The translations under genes and the position numbers were made by a program. Shown here piece by piece: positions 7,287 through 11,516 of a DNA stretch of 11,516 bases (positions are counted from its first letter, which is position 1; the number at the start of each line of letters is the position of its first letter). The notes beneath the pieces are model-generated. The model had not been told where the DNA came from. It did not search any database and saw only the letters and a program-made list of their open reading frames with translations. Origin of the DNA: Veillonella sp. GTDB taxonomy: Bacteria; Bacillota_C; Negativicutes; Veillonellales; Veillonellaceae. The stretch lies in assembly GCA_018367495.1 (NCBI GenBank), contig JAGZGB010000058.1:1-11516 (forward strand), in the 5' to 3' direction.

Positions 7287-8049
7287 TGATTATGTGTTAT
7301 CGAGACGGTTTGCTTATGCACAAGATATTTTTGGAGTTATCGCCTTTATTCTAGCTGTTGTCCAAGGCATAACGACACTAATGCCGGCTAAAAGCTTTTT
7401 GGTTATTTCTGGTCTAGTATTATTCCTTGAGTATATTGCATCGTATTATAAGGGCATTCACTTTGAAAATGGGCATAGAAAAAGAGAAGCGTGGCTTATT
7501 GATAATAGTTTCCATGAGAAAAGGATACCTAATTACAATAGTGAAACCTACTACGACAATTCTTCAGTAACTGGTGAAGAAATAAGGCTGTTAGCAAACA
7601 TACATGAAAATTCTTTATATACTTCTCGAATAGCAGAAAAAATGGCACGTCCATACTATTATCTAACTGCTTTCTCTTTTATACTCTTTGTTATTGGCCT
7701 TTTTTTTAGTGGTTTGAATGATTACACATCACTGCTACTTAGCTTCATAGTTTCCAGTAGCCTTTTAGATAGAGCAATGAAGCTGAATGCATTGACAAAG
7801 TCTACTTCTTTCGTGTTTGAGAAGATAAATGGAATATGCAATGAATATGAAAAACAGTTGTCGGATAAACATTTAATACTGTCTCAAATAATAGAGGTTT
7901 TATTACTCTATGAAAATGTCATATTTGAGTCAAAAATCATTCTTTCAGAAAGGATATTTCACCAGTTGAATGATTCTCTAAAAATAGAGTGGTTTAAGAT
8001 TAGAGACAGCTATGTCATATATGGTAATCAAAAGGAGACGGAGAGTTAG
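7261..8049 (+). CDS. S-4TM-type membrane effector of CBASS
   Basis: This is a membrane protein of 262 residues with two helix pairs: about 23-41 and 46-63, then 132-152 and 155-169. Between the pairs is a soluble segment with R-E-A-W-L-I-D-N-S-F (75-84), and a charged C-terminal domain of about 90 residues follows. This layout fits the SMODS-associated 4TM effector family, thought to disrupt the inner membrane when the cyclase signal binds. I chose TTG 7261 because GGAGG at 7247-7251 sits 9 bases ahead of it. ATG 7252 is in frame three codons upstream, but the same ribosome site directly abuts it. The gene overlaps the end of the E2 gene by 26 bases and its stop overlaps that of the convergent relaxase remnant. 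The family call is from topology, motif and context. Confidence 0.8.
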   Translation: MSVKNPQNNDYVLSRRFAYAQDIFGVIAFILAVVQGITTLMPAKSFLVISGLVLFLEYIASYYKGIHFENGHRKREAWLIDNSFHEKRIPNYNSETYYDNSSVTGEEIRLLANIHENSLYTSRIAEKMARPYYYLTAFSFILFVIGLFFSGLNDYTSLLLSFIVSSSLLDRAMKLNALTKSTSFVFEKINGICNEYEKQLSDKHLILSQIIEVLLLYENVIFESKIILSERIFHQLNDSLKIEWFKIRDSYVIYGNQKETES

Positions 8050-8366
8050 TCATCTCTCCATCTCTCCATCTCTTTCCCCATATACTTCTCAAAATTCTTT
8101 CTGATCTGATAAAGGTCATCCATATCTTGCTTTGATGAGGAATACTCTTGCATAAGGGTATTCCTTTTCTTGATTAAGTGATCTAGTTCCTCAAGAATTA
8201 CTTTATAATTTGGCATTTTCGAGTACGATTTCTTCAGCTCTTTTGCAGCTTTTTCATACAAGAGAATTTCTATCTTGTGTTCGTCGGCAAAGGATTTGTC
8301 GGTAAGGTCTTTCTTATATTCCTGGTATATCTGGCGGTATTTTGTAACAGTATGGAATATAAATTA
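8046..8366 (-). pseudogene. C-terminal remnant of a MobA/MobL-like relaxase
   Basis: On the minus strand a frame of about 106 codons runs from an in-frame stop at 8364-8366 to a TAA at 8046-8048. It has no credible start; the apparent start near 8261 is an internal Leu (TTG). The protein reads V-T-K-Y-R-Q-I-Y-Q-E-Y-K early, then a charged coiled segment with L-D-H-L-I-K-K-R-N-T-L and ends K-Y-M-G-K-E-M-E-R-W. This style matches the C-terminal tail of relaxases from Tn1549-like conjugative elements. The catalytic N-terminal half is missing, replaced by backbone sequence beyond 8366. The remnant ends 3 bases inside the effector gene's 3' end. The relaxase call is from memory of the family and moderately sure; the truncation is plain. 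Confidence 0.66.
8051..8074. repeat. Tandem octamer CATCTCTC, nearly three copies
   Basis: Two exact copies (8051-8058, 8059-8066) are followed by a third with one change at its last base (8067-8074). The tract starts two bases after the effector stop and encodes the end of the relaxase remnant (E-M-E-R-W-R-D-D). Eight is not a multiple of three, so copy-number change would alter that C-terminus. Confidence 0.7.
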
Positions 8367-8375
8367 ATTGATTTT

Positions 8376-8402
8376 AGCCCTTTGCTTTTGCGAAGGGCTT
8401 TT
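8376..8402 (+). terminator. Rho-independent terminator after the defence island
   Basis: A 10-bp stem (8376-8385 with 8390-8399, one G-T pair) closes on the loop TTTT and is followed by a short T run to 8402. It can end transcription coming from the defence operon. Its T run overlaps the -35 box of the next promoter, so there is almost no spare sequence. A near copy lies at 9615-9640. Confidence 0.75.
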
Positions 8403-8428
8403 ACAATATAATCATATATAAATATAAT
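8400..8428 (+). promoter_or_regulatory. Sigma-A type promoter for the nuclease-like gene
   Basis: TTTACA (8400-8405) and TATAAT (8423-8428) are separated by exactly 17 bases, in a very AT-rich spacer. The start codon at 8474 is 46 bases after the -10 box. This is the best-scoring promoter in the window by eye. Confidence 0.68.
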
Positions 8429-8473
8429 ATAATTAGTATAAGTAGTTAAATTGTATTGAATGAGGTATGTGGT

Positions 8474-9112
8474 GTGGGACTAATTTTAGATATTGATAAA
8501 ATAATGTACCAATTGAGTAGGTGGAGACCAATATTTCATTCGGAAGCAGATTTTCAGTTTAGCTTAGCCTGGATGATTAAAGAACAATATCCTAATTGTG
8601 ATATTAGATTAGAGTTTGTACCTGAATTTAATCCTAATTTACATCTTGACATTCTTGTTATATTAGATGGTAAATGGATTCCTATTGAGCTTAAATATAC
8701 GACAAGAAAATGTATTAAAACTATAAATGATGAAGTGTATGTGTTGAAGGAGCAAGGTGCTAAGGATCAAGGTTGTTATAATTACTTAAAAGATATAATG
8801 CGTATAGAAGAATTTAGGGATAAGAGTAATAACTTTATTGAAGGTTATACAATTAAGATAACTAGTGAGATATCTTATCTAAAGCCTCCGACAAAAGTAA
8901 ATTGTACATATGCCGAATTCTCTATTGAGGAGGGTTCCATTAAAACTGGATGTATGAATTGGTCCTCTAATACGGGAAAAGGGACTATGCGTGGAATGGA
9001 AGCACCTATAGTATTAACCGGGATATATCCTATAAATTGGAAAGAATATTCTAAAGTTGATGATACTAATAGTGGTACTTTTATGTATCTTGTAAATAAG
9101 ATAAGTAAATAA
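8474..9112 (+). CDS. PD-(D/E)XK nuclease-like protein of unknown role
   Basis: A soluble protein of 212 residues. The N-terminal half looks like a restriction-endonuclease fold: E24 in a helix (F-H-S-E-A-D-F-Q), then D59 in H-L-D-I-L-V, then E72-L-K74 in P-I-E-L-K-Y. The spacing fits the D-(x)n-E-x-K core. The C-terminal part has G-T-M-R-G-M-E-A-P and a W-K-E-Y-S segment that I associate with the same family of uncharacterised proteins. GTG 8474 is chosen because TGAGG (8461-8465) lies eight bases before it; TTG 8456 is in frame but has no ribosome site. It is followed by the flavin-protein gene after 16 bases, probably one transcript. A defence or DNA-repair nuclease is possible, but no substrate or partner is shown. 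Confidence 0.65.
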   Translation: MGLILDIDKIMYQLSRWRPIFHSEADFQFSLAWMIKEQYPNCDIRLEFVPEFNPNLHLDILVILDGKWIPIELKYTTRKCIKTINDEVYVLKEQGAKDQGCYNYLKDIMRIEEFRDKSNNFIEGYTIKITSEISYLKPPTKVNCTYAEFSIEEGSIKTGCMNWSSNTGKGTMRGMEAPIVLTGIYPINWKEYSKVDDTNSGTFMYLVNKISK

Positions 9113-9128
9113 AATTAGGAGATATATT

Positions 9129-9608
9129 ATGTTTAAACCTATTCGCAAAAAGATAAATGAAATAGGCCATAGTGATGCAGAAGCTTTATTACAATCTAAT
9201 CGTCGAGGTATTTTAACTATGAACGGCGATAATGGTTACCCTTATGCTATTCCTATTAATTATTTTTATGATTGCGATAAGAAGAAAATTTATTTTCATG
9301 GAGCTAAAGCTGGTCATAAAGTAGATGCATTGAAAACTTCAGATAAGGTATGTTTTACCGTATATGGTAATGAGCGTATTGATAAATCTGAACCATGGGC
9401 GCCGTATGTACAAAGTGTAGTCGTATTTGGAAGATGTCGTTTGCTAGAGGCAGGCCCAGAATCTATAGATCGATTAAAAGAATTTGCTATGAAATATTAT
9501 CCTAGTGAGCAACTTGTAGATGAAGAGATTGCTCATGCTGGTAGAGCAGTTCAAATATTTGAAATAACCATTGAACATATGAGTGGTAAACAAGTACAAG
9601 AGAAATAA
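9129..9608 (+). CDS. Pyridoxamine 5'-phosphate oxidase family flavoprotein (NimA-like)
   Basis: This 159-residue cytoplasmic protein has the FMN-binding split-barrel fold. Visible blocks are R-R-G-I-L-T-M (first strand), Y-P-Y-A-I-P-I-N-Y (about 38-46), and Y-F-H-G-A-K-A-G-H-K-V-D (about 57-68), which in this family contacts FMN. S-V-V-V-F-G-R-C-R-L follows as a later core strand. The size fits the short NimA-like branch; members reduce or bind flavin- or nitro-type substrates, and the substrate here is unknown. It is unlikely to be true PdxH, which is longer. AGGAG (9117-9121) supports ATG 9129. It shares a transcript with the nuclease-like gene upstream and is closed by the terminator at 9615-9640. 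Confidence 0.88.
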   Translation: MFKPIRKKINEIGHSDAEALLQSNRRGILTMNGDNGYPYAIPINYFYDCDKKKIYFHGAKAGHKVDALKTSDKVCFTVYGNERIDKSEPWAPYVQSVVVFGRCRLLEAGPESIDRLKEFAMKYYPSEQLVDEEIAHAGRAVQIFEITIEHMSGKQVQEK

Positions 9609-9614
9609 TAGATT

Positions 9615-9640
9615 AGCCCTTCGCTATGCGAAGGGCTTTT
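9615..9640 (+). terminator. Rho-independent terminator after the flavoprotein gene
   Basis: A perfect 10-bp stem (9615-9624 with 9628-9637) closes on the loop TAT and runs into TTTT. It starts six bases after the flavoprotein stop. It is almost identical to the terminator at 8376-8402, differing mainly in the loop. Confidence 0.85.
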
Positions 9641-9644
9641 ACTA

Positions 9645-9673
9645 TACACTCATACTTATAAATGTAATATAAT
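9645..9673 (+). promoter_or_regulatory. Probable promoter for the ankyrin-repeat gene
   Basis: TATAAT at 9668-9673 is a perfect -10 box, 45 bases before the ankyrin gene start. The hexamer 17 bases upstream (TACACT, 9645-9650) is a poor -35. The placement copies the promoter at 8400-8428 within a repeated spacer, which supports it. Confidence 0.42.
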
Positions 9674-9718
9674 GTAATTAGTGATAATCATTTTAAATAT
9701 AGTTCATGGGAGAGAGAC

Positions 9719-10780
9719 ATGATACAGTTAAACGACTTAGGTACTTTTGAATCTGTACCTCATATAGTAACAGATATTGTAACAGGAAATATTAGTGCGT
9801 TAGAAAATGAATTAGCCAATGGTTGGGATATCAATCAACTCATAGAAATTGGTGAGTATAGTGAGCATACACCCTTAGAATTAGCTCTTGTTATGTGTTG
9901 CTTGCCAAGTATTCAATGGTTAGTCGAGAATGGCGCTGACCTTAACGATGAGGAAAATCCAAGTTTTTTATTAGCTGTACGGTATGGTAATAAAGAGATT
10001 ATAGACTATGTTGTGGCTCATGGTGCTAATGTTCATGCTTTAAACCGTGTGAAAGTAGATGCCTTTCAAGCTGCCTTATATGGCAAGAAATATGAGCACT
10101 TACAGCTTATTCATGATTTAGGCCATACAGTACAGAAATATGGTGGTAAAGCTTTCAGAAATGCTATTACAGATAGAAAATATGAGGTTCTAGATTTCTT
10201 TATTCGTAATGGTGTAGATATTAACTACAACAAGCCTGATTCTGTGTATCCCTTTAAGCCAACCCCATTGTGCGTAGCAGCACGGTATGTAGATTTAAAG
10301 ATGTGTAAATACTTGGTAGAACATGGCGCTGACGTGACCATCATGGAAAAGGATGGTATGCGCCCTTATAGCATTGCTATTGAAAAAGGCGATATGGAAA
10401 TGGCAGAGTATTTTAAATCCTTAGAGCCTGCTGAGTTCCATGATATACAAAATAAAATGGATCAATTAAAGCCCTTTAAACTACCAAAGGCGTTAGTATC
10501 GTTTTTAGAGGGAGATACTCTCTATTTTGAATTGCCAAACTCTGATTTTATATCTATAGAGTTCTTCTCACTTACTGATACAATTCCATTTAAATTAGGT
10601 CGCCGTAATCTATTACGTTTATCTAAAGAACTAGGTGAGTATAATGACTGGCAAATTGTTTGGGACCCTAAAACAAAAAAGATTTCTTGTTATGATGTAG
10701 AACATCAAGAACTACGAGAACTTTGTAAATTTGATGAGTTTATGTCTGATATGGCAGGTCAATTAGAAACCTTGTTTTAG
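9719..10780 (+). CDS. Ankyrin-repeat protein with C-terminal domain
   Basis: A 353-residue soluble protein without signal peptide or membrane segment. About six or seven ankyrin repeats fill residues 14-236. The clearest are 49-78 (H-T-P-L-E-L-A then L-V-E-N-G-A-D-L-N), 80-110, 143-170 and 181-210 (T-P-L-C-V-A-A-R then L-V-E-H-G-A-D-V). Ankyrin repeats bind protein partners. Residues 255-345 form a separate domain with alternating strands (T-L-Y-F-E-L, I-S-I-E-F-F, W-Q-I-V-W-D, K-I-S-C-Y-D), loosely like an SMI1/KNR4 (SUKH) immunity fold, but I am not sure of that. GGGAG (9708-9712) supports ATG 9719. The small gene downstream starts 28 bases later, so both are likely one operon. Function unknown; an immunity or regulatory role is a guess. 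Confidence 0.82.
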   Translation: MIQLNDLGTFESVPHIVTDIVTGNISALENELANGWDINQLIEIGEYSEHTPLELALVMCCLPSIQWLVENGADLNDEENPSFLLAVRYGNKEIIDYVVAHGANVHALNRVKVDAFQAALYGKKYEHLQLIHDLGHTVQKYGGKAFRNAITDRKYEVLDFFIRNGVDINYNKPDSVYPFKPTPLCVAARYVDLKMCKYLVEHGADVTIMEKDGMRPYSIAIEKGDMEMAEYFKSLEPAEFHDIQNKMDQLKPFKLPKALVSFLEGDTLYFELPNSDFISIEFFSLTDTIPFKLGRRNLLRLSKELGEYNDWQIVWDPKTKKISCYDVEHQELRELCKFDEFMSDMAGQLETLF

Positions 10781-10808
10781 GGTATATCGTAAAGGAGAGG
10801 CAATACAT

Positions 10809-11207
10809 ATGACAGATACATTTGAGAAAACATATACGGATTGGTCCATTGATGTAGGCACCTATAAATATGAAGGTATTACACTGAATGAAGTTGAACA
10901 AAATCTGTATGCTATTGAGGACCAAGAGCAAGACTTTGTAGTTATTTCTCCATTAAAGGCAATCTCCATAGATAATAAACTATATAACTTTGTACAGGTT
11001 TGTAGTGATCAAGATACCGATTTATTACATATAGAGCTTAGTGTAACTAATGCTGGTGACCGAGGCGCCATCATATATGGTAAGAATGAGCTGGGCCATC
11101 AAGAGGTATTACAGATAATAGAAGATTTTATTGCACATCGTAAGGTTCCTACATTAGATAGTTGGGAAATCGTGTTAGATTTAAGACCGAAGATGGAAAG
11201 CCTGTAA
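10809..11207 (+). CDS. Small protein of unknown function (132 aa)
   Basis: I do not recognise this family. The protein is soluble, acidic and rich in beta strands, with F-V-V-I-S-P-L, F-V-Q-V-C-S and L-L-H-I-E-L-S-V, then a helix (E-V-L-Q-I-I-E-D-F-I-A-H). No signal peptide or membrane helix is seen. AAAGGAGAGG (10791-10800) gives it one of the strongest ribosome sites in the window. It sits between the ankyrin gene (28 bases upstream) and a membrane-protein gene (20 bases downstream), probably in one operon with both. Its style resembles small immunity or accessory proteins encoded with ankyrin or SUKH-type proteins, but this is only an impression. Confidence 0.75.
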   Translation: MTDTFEKTYTDWSIDVGTYKYEGITLNEVEQNLYAIEDQEQDFVVISPLKAISIDNKLYNFVQVCSDQDTDLLHIELSVTNAGDRGAIIYGKNELGHQEVLQIIEDFIAHRKVPTLDSWEIVLDLRPKMESL

Positions 11208-11227
11208 AGGATACGGTGGAGCTTATT

Positions 11228-11516
11228 ATGCTATATACACCGAGTAACCTTTTGTATAAGTATATTCGCTATCGATTTAGACGGATTCAGATAGAATGTA
11301 ATATGGTATACGATGTAACACCAGAGGAAGAAGATGAGATTTGCCGTAATCTGTTAAAAAAGAGAGCGAAGATATTGATTCCTGTTGGCATAGTATATGG
11401 TTTGATATTTGCCCTTGCTTTCACTTGGCTATTAGGCACAAGTGAGGAATTGAACCCATTAATGCAATGGGAAGTAAGAGTTATTGACTATGTTATACCA
11501 TTTTTAAATACCATTG
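11228..11516 (+). CDS. Membrane protein, 3' end outside window
   Basis: An open frame begins at ATG 11228 after GGTGGAG (11215-11221) and runs off the right edge after 96 codons. The N-terminal 55 residues are basic and then acidic (R-Y-R-F-R-R, then P-E-E-E-D-E), ending in K-K-R-A-K. A strong membrane helix follows at about residues 56-77 (I-L-I-P-V-G-I-V-Y-G-L-I-F-A-L-A-F). A second hydrophobic stretch may start near the edge (Y-V-I-P-F-L). The basic residues before the helix suggest a cytoplasmic N-terminus. No family is recognised. It is likely the third gene of the ankyrin operon. Confidence 0.72.
   Translation, partial: MLYTPSNLLYKYIRYRFRRIQIECNMVYDVTPEEEDEICRNLLKKRAKILIPVGIVYGLIFALAFTWLLGTSEELNPLMQWEVRVIDYVIPFLNTI

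Larger units (their letters stand above)
8376..8440 (+). repeat. Repeated terminator/promoter spacer, copy 1
   Basis: This segment (terminator, then an AT-rich part ending in TATAATATAATTAGT-like sequence) is an imperfect direct repeat of 9615-9683. Both copies share the AGCCCTT stem-loop, the TTTTAC junction, a CATA block, and the TAATATAAT...AATTAGT end. Confidence 0.6.
9615..9683 (+). repeat. Repeated terminator/promoter spacer, copy 2
   Basis: Second copy of the spacer at 8376-8440, with small insertions. The two copies bracket the nuclease-like gene and the flavoprotein gene exactly, so that pair looks like a unit between direct repeats. Confidence 0.6.

Noticed and set aside
632..8371. 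TTAATTGA at 632-639 and 8364-8371 as target-site repeats of the island
   Set aside because: Only eight AT-rich bases match and no insertion ends are visible at them; chance is likely.
8456..8473. TTG 8456 as start of the nuclease-like protein
   Set aside because: No ribosome site precedes it, whereas GTG 8474 has TGAGG eight bases upstream.

Overview
The window is AT-rich and reads like a low-GC Firmicute. The backbone genes on the right would fit a Veillonella-like Negativicute, but that is a guess from protein style and not shown by a marker gene. No rRNA, tRNA or CRISPR array is visible.

Layout. (1) Positions 3-580 hold the end of an IS200-type element: a transposase gene running in from the left edge, then a strongly structured tail of stem-loops. 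(2) Positions 619-8049 hold one tight, co-directional defence operon. Its order is a small XRE regulator, a type III DNA methyltransferase (mod, broken by a one-base frameshift), the type III restriction subunit (res), a CD-NTase (cGAS-like cyclase), an E2-like protein fused to a SEC-C zinc motif, and a four-helix membrane effector of the S-4TM kind. The last three genes form a compact CBASS anti-phage module of the E2-only type II layout. They lie 37, 1 and negative (overlapping) bases apart, with no internal terminator seen. (3) Positions 8046-8366 on the minus strand hold the C-terminal remnant of a MobA/MobL-like relaxase, meeting the effector tail to tail. It suggests that the defence island arrived on a conjugative or mobilizable element that later decayed. 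(4) From about 8370 the sequence looks like ordinary backbone: a terminator, a promoter, a PD-(D/E)XK-like protein and a pyridoxamine-phosphate-oxidase-family protein. A second, nearly identical terminator/promoter spacer follows, then an ankyrin-repeat protein, a small unknown protein and a membrane protein cut by the right edge.

How the genes work together. The XRE protein probably controls the operon from the extended -10 promoter at 619-627. Mod and Res would form a type III restriction enzyme. With mod frameshifted, Res should lack its recognition subunit and be idle, unless a shorter Mod or frame recovery supplies it. The CBASS genes downstream are intact. On infection the CD-NTase would make a cyclic nucleotide, the E2 protein would prime or attach the cyclase, and the 4TM protein would respond by damaging the inner membrane.

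The most notable points are the shared restriction/CBASS transcription unit, the E2-SEC-C fusion, the mod frameshift together with a T9 tract, the relaxase scar, and the repeated terminator/promoter spacers flanking the nuclease-like gene pair.
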